A DNA stretch of 64,000 nucleotides, from positions 2,295,001 to 2,359,000 of the forward strand of contig JBBDHG010000124.1 in NCBI GenBank assembly GCA_037951165.1, written 5' to 3'. Made by a program: the position numbers and the translations under genes. Below the pieces are notes generated by a model, which worked only from the letters and a program-made list of their open reading frames with translations, made no database searches and was not told the origin of the DNA. Position 1 is the first letter of the stretch; each line of letters opens with the position of its first letter. Shown here one piece after another: positions 34,930 to 48,100 of the stretch. The DNA is from Lophius americanus. Lineage: Eukaryota; Chordata; Actinopteri; Lophiiformes; Lophiidae.

Positions 34930-35535
34930 CTAACTACTAGCACCTTACTGGAGGATGGTGTAATACGATAATACAGTTCTGACAGACAGTACATTTGTCA
35001 TGATGTGATTGACTAAAGTTTCCGTGAGGGACTGTGTTATATGCTGACTCATGGGTGGCTGAGACCGTCAGGTGACTTCTATTTTATTACCCTGGGTTGA
35101 TGTGTTAAAGTATTGTCTTTCTCTCCATACGAGAAAGGACCATCTTTTTTTACTCAGCGCTTCCTTGTTTCTCATCCAACGTTCTTCGTCTCTCTGGGCT
35201 TGGCACATCAAGGAATTCTTGCGCACAGTCGCCTCCCTCTTGTCTTTGTCAGATCAATCAGCTCGTCTTTATTGTTCCCACGCTAAGGCTTTTTTTTACT
35301 TTAAACTATTTGACTGGTACATTCCACTAAAAAAGCCTACGCCCATTTGCTCTCAACTTAACTCCTTTGGATCAACCCTAACTCTAGATGACTCTAGAGC
35401 TCATTGTCCCCCGAGAGGCAATTCATTTCTACAGAACCGTATATGTCAGATCACACATTAAGCACGCGACGACAAAAGTACAAAAGCAAAACAGCAACAG
35501 CAACAACAACAACGACAACGACAACGACGGCGACG
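34930..35535. repeat. Interspersed repeat B, copy 2, with AAC/GAC trinucleotide tail
   Basis: It matches 11690-12180 (GGAGGATGGTGTAATA, GTGAGGGACTGTGT, GATGTGTTAAAG, GCTAAGGCTTTT, TACATTCCAC). It is followed at 35490-35535 by an AACAACAACGACAACGACGG tract, much as copy 1 is followed by the ACT array. Confidence 0.55.
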
Positions 35536-35789
35536 GCATCATCTCACGGGCATTCGCCCACACTCTGGTCTATTCAGCAGGGTTTTACTGTTCAAGGCGT
35601 GGATGACCGCGGGGTTCGGGCTTTTCCTGAGGCGGACCCTGCTGCACCTCAGTGCGCTGTACTGGCGCCCTGAGGGCATGAGGGCGAGGCGGTGGTTGAG
35701 CGATGTCGGAATCCGGCAATATTGGAAGCGGTGTCAGTTATAGGTGTGAGTTAGTTGACACTTAGTTGGAGCTCGGCACGCTACTGTTG

Positions 35790-36005
35790 TTGACGCGTCG
35801 ACTCAAAGGGGTCACAGCGTCTCACTGTATGGATCATTTTCAAATGTGATATGGACATGGACCTTAGTGCGATGAATTGATTTGGGGAGTTAGTTAGTCA
35901 GTTGTATATTTCCCACACTAGGAGGAGCTTCATCTCCAAAAAGAAAAATGTAGGCCATAATTTCTCAACCCTTGTTACGATTTAATCCAAATGTTGACTC
36001 CAGTA
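35790..36005. repeat. Interspersed repeat D, partial copy
   Basis: TATGGATCATTTTCAAAT, CACTAGGAGGAGCTTCATCT and TAATTTCTCAACCCTTG match units at 19215-20450. It abuts the 17-kb array. Confidence 0.6.
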
Positions 36006-36139
36006 AATATGTTCCCCACAGGGGGGCGGATCCGGGAGTGAGACGGTCCCTCGCTCTTTTCTGTAGCCTGTATGTCATAGTTACACATCAAACACATATT
36101 TTACACATCACAACAATTTTATGTCACATTGATCAGAGT

Positions 36140-39100
36140 CAAGCAAAAAGACCAGCACAGAGACCAGCACAGAGACCAGCACAAAGACCAGCACAGAGAC
36201 CAGTACAGAGACCAGCACAAAGGCCACTACAGAGACCAGTACAGAGACCAGTACAGAGACCAGCACAGTACAGAGACCAGTACAGAGACCAGTACAGAGT
36301 CCAGCACAAAGACCAGCACAGAGACCAGTACAGGGACCACTACAAAGACCAGCACAGAGACCAGTACAGAGTCCAGCACAAAGACCAGCACAAAGACCAG
36401 CACAGAGACCAGCACAGAGACCAGCACAGAGACCAGCACAGAGACCAGTACAGAGACCAGCACAGTACAGAGACCAGTACAGAGACCAGCACAGTACAGA
36501 GACTAGTACAGAGACCAGTACAGAGACCAGCACAGTACAGAGACCAGTACAGAGACCAGTACAGAGACCAGCACAGAGACCAGCACAGTACAGAGACCAG
36601 TACAGAGACCAGCACAGAGACCAGCACAGAGACCAGTGCAGAGACCAGCACAGAGTCCAGCACAAAGACCAGCACAAAGACCAGCACAGAGACCAGTACA
36701 GACACCAGCACAGAGTCCAGCACAAAGACCAGCACAGAGACCAGTACAGAGACAAGCACAGTACAGAGACCAGTACAGAGACCAGCACAGTACAGAGACC
36801 AGTACAGAGACCAGCACAGAGACCAGTACAGAGACCAGCACAGAGACCAGTACAGAGACCAGTACAGTACAGAGACCAGTACAGAGACCAGCACAGAGAC
36901 CAGTAATGAGACCAGCACAGAGTCCAGCACAAAGACCAGCACAGAGACCAGTACAGAGACCAGTACAGAGCCCAGCACAAAGACCAGCACAGAGACCAGC
37001 ACAGAGACCAGCACAGAGTCCAGTACAGAGACCAGTACAGAGTCCAGCACAAAGACCAGCACAGAGACCAGTACAGAGACCAGTACAAAGACCAGTACAG
37101 AGACCAGTACAGAGACCAGTACAGAGACCAGCACAGAGACCAGTACAGAGTCCAGCACAAAGACCACTACAGAGACCAGCACAGAGACCATCACAGAGAC
37201 CAGCACAGAGACCAGTACAGAGTCCAGCACAGAGTTCAGCACAGAGACCAGCACAGAGACCAGCACAGAGACCAGTACAGAGTCCAGTACAGAGACCAGT
37301 ACAGACTCCAGCACAAAGACCAGCACAGAGACCAGCACAGACACCAGCACAGAGTCCAGCACAAAGACCAGCACAGAGACCAGTACAGAGACAAGCACAG
37401 TACAGAGACCAGTACAGAGACCAGCACAGTACAAAGACCAGTACAGAGACCAGCACAGAGACCAGTACAGAGACCAGCACAGAGACCAGTACAGAGACCA
37501 GCACAGTACAGAGACCAGCACAGAGACCAGTACAGAGACCAGCACAGAGTCCAGCACAAAGACCAGCACAAAGACCAGCACAGAGACCAGTACAGACACC
37601 AGCACAGAGTCCAGCACAAAGACCAGCACAGAGACCAGTACAGAGACAAGCACAGTACAGAGACCAGTACAGAGACCAGCACAGTACAGAGACCAGTACA
37701 GAGACCAGCACAGAGACCAGTACAGAGACCAGTACAGAGACCAGCACAGTACAGAGACCAGTACAGAGACCAGCACAGAGACCAGTACAGAGACCAGCAC
37801 AGAGTCCAGCACAAAGACCAGCACAAAGACCAGCACAGAGACCAGTACAGACACCAGCACAGAGTCAAGCACAAAGACCAGTACAGAGACCAGTACAGAG
37901 ACCAGTAGAGAGACCAGCACAGAGTCCAGCACAAAGACCAGCACAAAGACCAGCACAGAGACCAGCACAGAGACCAGTACAGAGTCCAGTACAGAGACCA
38001 GTACAGAGACAAGCACAGAGACCAGTACAGAGACCAGCACAGAGTCCAGCACAAAGACCAGCACAAAGACCAGCACAGAGACCAGTACAGAGACCAGTAC
38101 AGAGCCCAGCACAAAGACCAGCACAGAGACCAGCACAGAGACCAGCACAGAGTCCAGTACAGAGACCAGTACAGAGTCCAGCACAAAGACCAGCACAGAG
38201 ACCAGTACAGAGACCAGTACAGAGACCAGTACAGAGACCAGCACAGAGACCAGTACAGAGTCCAGCACAAAGACCACTACAGAGACCAGCACAGAGACCA
38301 GCACAGAGACCAGCACAGAGACCAGTACAGAGACCAGTACAGAGTCCAGTACAGAGACCAGTACAGACTCCAGCACAAAGACCAGCACAGAGACCAGCAC
38401 AGACACCAGCACAGAGTCCAGCACAAAGACCAGCACAGAGACCAGTACAGAGACAAGCACAGTACAGAGACCAGTACAGAGACCAGCACAGTACAGAGAC
38501 CAGTAGAGAGACCAGCACAGAGACCAGTACAGAGACCAGCACAGAGACCAGTACAGAGACCAGCACAGTACAGAGACCAGTACAGAGACCAGCACAGAGA
38601 CCAGTACAGAGACCAGCACAGAGTCCAGCACAAAGACCAGCACAGAGACCAGTACAGACACCAGCACAGAGTCAAGCACAAAGACCAGTACAGAGACCAG
38701 TACAGAGACCAGTAGAGAGACCAGCACAGAGTCCAGCACAAAGACCAGCACAAAGACCAGCACAGATACCAGCACAGAGACCAGTACAGAGTCCAGTACA
38801 GAGACCAGTACAGAGACAAGCACAGAGACCAGTACAGAGACCAGCACAGAGTCCAGCACAAAGACCAGCACAAAGACCAGCACAGAGACCAGTACAGAGA
38901 CCAGTACAGAGCCCAGCACAAAGACCAGCACAGAGACCAGCACAGAGACCAGCACAGGGTCCAGTACAGAGACCAGTACAGAGTCCAGCACAAAGACCAG
39001 CACAGAGACCAGTACAGAGACCAGTACAAAGACCAGTACAGAGACCAGTACAGAGACCAGTACAGAGACCAGCACAGAGACCAGTACAGAGTCCAGCACA

Positions 39101-42100
39101 AAGACCACTACAGAGACCAGCACAGAGACCAGCACAGAGACCAGCACAGAGACCAGTACAGAGTCCAGCACAGAGTTCAGCACAGAGACCAGCACAGAGA
39201 CCAGTACAGAGTCCAGCACAAAGACCACTACAGAGACCAGCACAGAGACCAGTACAGAGACCAGCACAGAGTTCAGCACAGAGACCAGCACAGAGTCCAG
39301 CACAGAGACCAGTACAGAGTCCAGCACAAAGACCAGCACAGAGACCAGTACAGAGTCCAGTACAGAGACCAGTACAGAGTCCAGTACAGAGTCCAGTACA
39401 GAGTCCAGTACAGAGTCCAGCACAAAGACCAGTACAGAGTCCAGCACAGAGACCAGTACAGAGTCCAGTACAGAGTCCAGCACAAAGACCAGCACAGAGA
39501 CCAGTACAGAGACCAGTACAGAGACCAGTACAGAGACCAGTACAGAGACCAGCACAGAGACCAGCACAGAGACCAGTACAGAGTCCAGCACAAAGACCAG
39601 CACAGAGACCAGTACAGAGACCAGTACAGAGTCCAGCACAAAGACCAGCACAGAGACCAGTACAGAGACCAGCACAGAGACCAGCACAAAGACCAGCACA
39701 GAGACCAGTACAGAGTCCAGTACAGAGTCCAGTACAAAGACCAGCACAGAGGCCAGTACAGAGACCAGTACAGAGTCCAGCACAAAGACCAGCACAAAGA
39801 CCAGCACAGAGACCAGTACAGAGACCAGTACAGAGACCAGCACAGAGACCAGCACAGAGACCAGTACAGAGTCCAGCACAAAGACCAGCACAGAGACCAG
39901 TACAGAGACCAGCACAGAGACCAGCACAAAGACCAGCACAGAGACCAGTACAGAGAACAGCACAGAGTCCAGTACAGAGTCCAGCACAGAGTCCAGTACA
40001 GAGTCCAGTACAGAGTCCAGCACAAAGACCAGCACAAAGACCAGCACAGAGACCAGTACAGAGAACAGCACAGAGACCAGTACAGAGTCCAGTACAGAGT
40101 CCAGCTCAGAGACCAGTACAGAGACCAGTACAGAGTCCAGCACAAAGACCAGCACAGAGACCAGCACAGAGACCAATACAGAGTCCAGCACAAAGACCAG
40201 TACAGAGACCAGCACAGAGACCAGCACAAAGACCAGCACAGAGACCAGTACAGAGAACAGCACAGAGTCCAGTACAGAGTCCAGCACAGAGTCCAGTACA
40301 GAGTCCAGTACAGAGTCCAGCACAAAGACCAGCACAGAGACCAGTACAGAGACCAGCACAGAGACCAGTACAGAGTCCAGCACAAAGACCACTACAGAGA
40401 CCAGCACAGAGACCAGCACAGAGACCAGCACAGAGACCAGTACAGAGTCCAGCACAGAGTTCAGCACAGAGACCAGCACAGAGACCAGCACAGAGACCAG
40501 TACAGAGTCCAGTACAGAGACCAGTACAGACTCCAGCACAAAGACCAGCACAGAGACCAGCACAGACACCAGCACAGAGTCCAGCACAAAGACCAGCACA
40601 GAGACCAGTACAGAGACAAGCACAGTACAGAGACCAGTACAGAGACCAGCACAGTACAGAGACCAGTAGAGAGACCAGCACAGAGACCAGTACAGAGACC
40701 AGCACAGAGACCAGTACAGAGAACAGCACAGAGTCCAGTACAGAGACCAGCACAGAGTCCAGTACAGAGTCCAGTACAGAGTCCAGCACAAAGACCAGCA
40801 CAAAGACCAGTACAGAGACAAGCACAGTACAGAGACCAGTACAGAGACCAGCACAGTACAGAGACCAGTAGAGAGACCAGCACAGAGACCAGTACAGAGA
40901 CCAGCACAGAGACCAGTACAGAGAACAGCACAGAGTCCAGTACAGAGACCAGCACAGAGTCCAGTACAGAGTCCAGTACAGAGTCCAGCACAAAGACCAG
41001 CACAGAGACCAGTAAAGAGACCAAGACAGAGACCAGCACAGAGACCAGTACAGAGACCAGTACAGAGACCAGTACAGAGTCCAGTACAGAGTCCAGTACA
41101 AAGACCAGCACAGAGGCCAGTACAGAGACCAGTACAGAGTCCAGCACAAAGACCAGCACAAAGACCAGCACAGAGACCAGTACAGAGACCAGTACAGAGA
41201 CCAGCACAGAGACCAGCACAGAGACCAGTACAGAGTCCAGCACAAAGACCAGCACAGAGACCAGTACAGAGACCAGTACAGAGACCAGCACAGAGACCAG
41301 CACAGAGACCAGTACAGAGTCCAGTACAGAGTCCAGCACAAAGACCAGCACAGAGACCAGTACAGAGACCAGTACAGAGACCAGTACAGAGACCAGTACA
41401 GAGACCAGCACAGAGACCAGCACAGAGACCAGTACAGAGTCCAGCACAAAGACCAGCACAGAGACCAGTACAGAGACCAGTACAGAGTCCAGCACAAAGA
41501 CCAGCACAGAGACCAGTACAGAGACCAGCACAGAGACCAGCACAAAGACCAGCACAGAGACCAGTACAGAGTCCAGTACAGAGTCCAGTACAAAGACCAG
41601 CACAGAGGCCAGTACAGAGACCAGTACAGAGTCCAGCACAAAGACCAGCACAAAGACCAGCACAGAGACCAGTACAGAGACCAGTACAGAGACCAGCACA
41701 GAGACCAGCACAGAGACCAGTACAGAGTCCAGCACAAAGACCAGCACAGAGACCAGTACAGAGACCAGCACAGAGACCAGCACAAAGACCAGCACAGAGA
41801 CCAGTACAGAGACCAGCACAGAGACCAGCACAAAGACCAGCACAGAGACCAGTACAGAGTCCAGTACAGAGTCCAGTACAAAGACCAGCACAGAGGCCAG
41901 TACAGAGACCAGTACAGAGTCCAGCACAAAGACCAGCACAAAGACCAGCACAGAGACCAGTACAGAGACCAGTACAGAGACCAGCACAGAGACCAGCACA
42001 GAGACCAGTACAGAGTCCAGCACAAAGACCAGCACAGAGACCAGTACAGAGACCAGCACAGAGACCAGCACAAAGACCAGCACAGAGACCAGTACAGAGA

Positions 42101-45100
42101 ACAGCACAGAGTCCAGTACAGAGTCCAGCACAGAGTCCAGTACAGAGTCCAGTACAGAGTCCAGCACAAAGACCAGCACAAAGACCAGCACAGAGACCAG
42201 TACAGAGAACAGCACAGAGACCAGTACAGAGTCCAGTACAGAGTCCAGCTCAGAGTCCAGTACAGAGTCCAGTACAGAGTCCAGCACAAAGACCAGCACA
42301 GAGACCAGTACAGAGACCAGCACAGAGACCAGTACAGAGTCCAGCACAAAGACCACTACAGAGACCAGCACAGAGACCAGCACAGAGACCAGCACAGAGA
42401 CCAGTACAGAGTCCAGCACAGAGTTCAGCACAGAGACCAGCACAGAGACCAGCACAGAGACCAGTACAGAGTCCAGTACAGAGACCAGTACAGACTCCAG
42501 CACAAAGACCAGCACAGAGACCAGCACAGACACCAGCACAGAGTCCAGCACAAAGACCAGCACAGAGACCAGTACAGAGACAAGCACAGTACAGAGACCA
42601 GTACAGAGACCAGCACAGTACAGAGACCAGTAGAGAGACCAGCACAGAGACCAGTACAGAGACCAGCACAGAGACCAGTACAGAGAACAGCACAGAGTCC
42701 AGTACAGAGACCAGCACAGAGTCCAGTACAGAGTCCAGTACAGAGTCCAGCACAAAGACCAGCACAAAGACCAGTACAGAGACAAGCACAGTACAGAGAC
42801 CAGTACAGAGACCAGCACAGTACAGAGACCAGTAGAGAGACCAGCACAGAGACCAGTACAGAGACCAGCACAGAGACCAGTACAGAGAACAGCACAGAGT
42901 CCAGTACAGAGACCAGCACAGAGTCCAGTACAGAGTCCAGTACAGAGTCCAGCACAAAGACCAGCACAAAGACCAGCACAGAGACCAGTACAGAGAACAG
43001 CACAGAGACCAGTACAGAGTCCAGTACAGAGTCCAGCTCAGAGACCAGTACAGAGACCAGTACAGAGTCCAGCACAAAGACCAGCACAGAGACCAGTACA
43101 GAGTCCAGCACAAAGTCCAGTACAGAGACCAGTACAGAGACCAGCACAGAGACCAGTACAGAGTCCAGCACAAAGACCAGAACGGAGACCTGCACAGAGA
43201 CCAGTACAGAGACCAGCACAGAGACCAGTACAGAGACCAGCACAGAGAACACTACAGAGACCACTACAGAGACCAGTACAGAGTCCAGTACAGAGACCAG
43301 CACAAAGACCAGTACAGAGACCAACACAGAGACCAGTACAGAGACCAGCACAGAGACCAGTACAGAGACCAGCACAGAGAACACTACAGAGACCACTACA
43401 GAGACCAGTACAGAGTCCAGTACAGAGACCAGCACAGAGACCTGTACAGAGACCAGTACAGAGTCCAGCACAGAGACCAGTACAGAGTCCAGTACAGAGT
43501 CCAGCACAAAGACCAGCACAGAGACCAGCACAGAGACCAGTACAGAGTCCAGCACAAAGACCAGCACAGAGACCAGTACAGAGACCAGCACAGAGACCAG
43601 CACAAAGACCAGTACAGAGACCAGTACAGAGAACAGCACAGAGACCAGTACAGAGACCAGTACAGAGACCAGTACAGAGACCAGCACAGAGACCAGCACA
43701 GAGACCAGTACAGAGTCCAGTACAGAGTCCAGTACAGAGTCCAGCACAAAGACCAGCACAGAGACCAGTACAGAGTCCAGCACAAAGACCAGCACAAAGA
43801 CCAGCACAGAGACCAGTACAGAGACCAGTAAAGAGACCAAGACAGAGACCAGCACAGAGACCAGTACAGAGACCAGCACAGAGACCAGCACAAAGACCAG
43901 CACAGAGACCAGTACAGGGACCAGTACAGAGACCAGTACAGAGTCCAGCACAAAGACCAGCACAGAGACCAGTACAGAGACCAGCACAGAGACCAGCACA
44001 AAGACCAGCACAGAGACCAGTACAGAGAACAGCACAGAGACCAGTACAGAGTCCAGTACAGAGTCCAGCACAAAGACCAGCACAGAGACCAGTACAGAGT
44101 CCAGCACAGAGACCAGTACAGAGTCCAGCACAAAGACCAGCACAGAGACCAGTACAGAGTCCAGTACAGAGTCCAGTACAGAGACCAGCACAGAGACCAG
44201 CACAGAGACCAGTACAGAGTCCAGCACAGAGTTCAGCACAGATACCAGCACAGAGACCAGCACAGAGACCAGTACAGAGTCCAGTACAGAGACCAGTACA
44301 GACTCCAGCACAAAGACCAGCACAGAGACCAGCACAGACACCAGCACAGAGTCCAGCACAAAGACCAGCACAGAGACCAGTACAGAGACAAGCACAGTAC
44401 AGAGACCAGTACAGAGACCAGCACAGTACAGAGACCAGTACAGAGACCAGCACAGAGACCAGTACAGAGACCAGCACAGAGTCCAGCACAAAGACCAGCA
44501 CAGAGACCAGCACAGAGACCAGTACAGAGTCCAGCACAAAGTCCAGTACAGAGACCAGTACAGAGACCAGCACAGAGACCAGTACAGAGTCCAGCACAAA
44601 GACCAGAACGGAGACCTGCACAGAGACCAGTACAGAGACCAGCACAGAGAACACTACAGAGACCACTACAGAGACCAGTACAGAGTCCAGTACAGAGACC
44701 AGCACAAAGACCAGTACAGAGACCAACACAGAGACCAGTACAGAGACCAGCACAGAGACCAGTACAGAGACCAGCACAGAGAACACTACAGAGACCACTA
44801 CAGAGACCAGTACAGAGTCCAGTACAGAGACCAGCACAGAGACCTGTACAGAGACCAGTACAGAGTCCAGCACAGAGACCAGTACAGAGTCCAGTACAGA
44901 GTCCAGCACAAAGACCAGCACAGAGACCAGCACAGAGACCAGTACAGAGTCCAGCACAAAGACCAGCACAGAGACCAGTACAGAGACCAGCACAGAGACC
45001 AGCACAAAGACCAGTACAGAGACCAGTACAGAGAACAGCACAGAGACCAGTACAGAGACCAGTACAGAGACCAGTACAGAGACCAGCACAGAGACCAGCA

Positions 45101-48100
45101 CAGAGACCAGTACAGAGTCCAGTACAGAGTCCAGTACAGAGTCCAGCACAAAGACCAGCACAGAGACCAGTACAGAGTCCAGCACAGAGTTCAGCACAGA
45201 TACCAGCACAGAGACCAGCACAGAGACCAGTACAGAGTCCAGTACAGAGACCAGTACAGACTCCAGCACAAAGACCAGCACAGAGACCAGCACAGACACC
45301 AGCACAGAGTCCAGCACAAAGACCAGCACAGAGACCAGTACAGAGACAAGACCAGCACAGAGACCAGTACAGAGACAAGCACAGATACCAGCACAGAGAC
45401 CAGCACAGAGACCAGTACAGAGTCCAGTACAGAGACCAGTACAGACTCCAGCACAAAGACCAGCACAGAGACCAGCACAGACACCAGCACAGAGTCCAGC
45501 ACAAAGACCAGCACAGAGACCAGTACAGAGACAAGACCAGCACAGAGACCAGTACAGAGACAAGCACAGTACAGAGACCAGTACAGAGACCAGCACAGTA
45601 CAGAGACCAGTACAGAGACCAGCACAGAGACCAGTACAGAGACCAGCACAGAGTCCAGCACAAAGACCAGCACAGAGACCAGCACAGAGACCAGTACAGA
45701 GTCCAGCACAAAGTCCAGTACAGAGACCAGTACAGAGACCAGCACAGAGACCAGTACAGAGTCCAGCACAAAGACCAGAACGGAGACCTGCACAGAGACC
45801 AGTACAGAGACCAGCACAGAGACCAGTACAGAGACCAGCACAGAGAACACTACAGAGACCACTACAGAGACCAGTACAGAGTCCAGTACAGAGACCAGCA
45901 CAAAGACCAGTACAGAGACCAACACAGAGACCAGTACAGAGACCAGCACAGAGACCAGTACAGAGACCAGCACAGAGAACACTACAGAGACCACTACAGA
46001 GACCAGTACAGAGTCCAGTACAGAGACCAGCACAGAGACCTGTACAGAGACCAGTACAGAGTCCAGCACAGAGACCAGTACAGAGTCCAGTACAGAGTCC
46101 AGCACAAAGACCAGCACAGAGACCAGCACAGAGACCAGTACAGAGTCCAGCACAAAGACCAGCACAGAGACCAGTACAGAGACCAGCACAGAGACCAGCA
46201 CAAAGACCAGTACAGAGACCAGTACAGAGAACAGCACAGAGACCAGTACAGAGACCAGTACAGAGACCAGTACAGAGACCAGCACAGAGACCAGCACAGA
46301 GACCAGTACAGAGTCCAGTACAGAGTCCAGTACAGAGTCCAGCACAAAGACCAGCACAGAGACCAGTACAGAGTCCAGCACAAAGACCAGCACAAAGACC
46401 AGCACAGAGACCAGTACAGAGACCAGTAAAGAGACCAAGACAGAGACCAGCACAGAGACCAGTACAGAGACCAGCACAGAGACCAGCACAAAGACCAGCA
46501 CAGAGACCAGTACAGGGACCAGTACAGAGACCAGTACAGAGTCCAGCACAAAGACCAGCACAGAGACCAGTACAGAGACCAGCACAGAGACCAGCACAAA
46601 GACCAGCACAGAGACCAGTACAGAGAACAGCACAGAGACCAGTACAGAGTCCAGTACAGAGTCCAGCACAAAGACCAGCACAGAGACCAGTACAGAGTCC
46701 AGCACAGAGACCAGCACAGAGACCAGCACAGAGACCAGTACAGAGTCCAGTACAGAGACCAGTACAGACTCCAGCACAAAGACCAGCACAGAGACCAGCA
46801 CAGACACCAGCACAGAGTCCAGCACAAAGACCAGCACAGAGACCAGTACAGAGACAAGCACAGTACAGAGACCAGTACAGAGACCAGCACAGTACAGAGT
46901 CCAGCACAGAGTTCAGCACAGATACCAGCACAGAGACCAGCACAGAGACCAGTACAGAGTCCAGTACAGAGACCAGTACAGACTCCAGCACAAAGACCAG
47001 CACAGAGACCAGCAGAGACACCAGCACAGAGTCCAGCACAAAGACCAGCACAGAGACCAGTACAGAGACCAGTACAAAGACCAGTACAGAGACCAGTACA
47101 GAGACCAGTACAGAGACCAGCACAGAGACCAGTACAGAGTCCAGCACAAAGACCACTACAGAGACCAGCACAGAGACCAGCACAGAGACCAGCACAGAGA
47201 CCAGTACAGAGTCCAGCACAGAGTTCAGCACAGAGACCAGCACAGAGACCAGTACAGAGTCCAGTACAGAGACCAGTACAGACTCCAGCACAAAGACCAG
47301 CACAGAGACCAGCACAGACACCAGCACAGAGTCCAGCACAAAGACCAGCACAGAGACCAGTACAGAGACAAGCACAGTACAGAGACCAGTACAGAGACCA
47401 GCACAGTACAGAGACCAGTACAGAGACCAGCACAGAGACCAGTACAGAGACCAGCACAGAGACCAGTACAGAGACCAGCACAGTACAGAGACCAGTACAG
47501 AGACCAGCACAGAGACCAGTACAGAGACCAGCACAGAGTCCAGCACAAAGACCAGCACAAAGACCAGCACAGAGACCAGTAGAGACACCAGCACAGAGTC
47601 AAGCAAAAAGACCAGTACAGAGACCAGTACAGAGACCAGTAGAGAGACCAGCACAGAGTCCAGCACAAAGACCAGCACAAAGACCAGCACAGAGACCAGC
47701 ACAGAGACCAGTACAGAGTCCAGTACAGAGACTAGTACAGAGACAAGCACAGAGACCAGCACAGAGACCAGTACAGAGTCCAGTACAGAGTCCAGTACAG
47801 AGTCCAGCACAAAGACCAGTACAGAGTCCAGCACAGAGACCAGTACAGAGTCCAGTACAGGGTCCAGCACAAAGACCAGCACAGAGACCAGTACAGAGAC
47901 CAGTACAGAGACCAGTACAGAGACCAGTACAGAGACCAGTACAGAGACCAGCACAGAGACCAGCACAGAGACCAGTACAGAGACCAGTACAGAGTCCAGC
48001 ACAAAGACCAGCACAGAGACCAGTACAGAGACCAGCACAGAGACCAGCACAAAGACCAGCACAGAGACCAGTACAGAGTCCAGTACAGAGTCCAGTACAA

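Noticed and set aside
35972..40871. Plus-strand Thr/Ser-rich frames resembling a mucin PTS domain
   Set aside because: The Thr/Ser/Glu frame is broken into Gln-Arg-Pro and Tyr-Arg-Asp-Gln frames by the 5-bp variant. No signal peptide, VWFD or cysteine-rich domain flanks the array.
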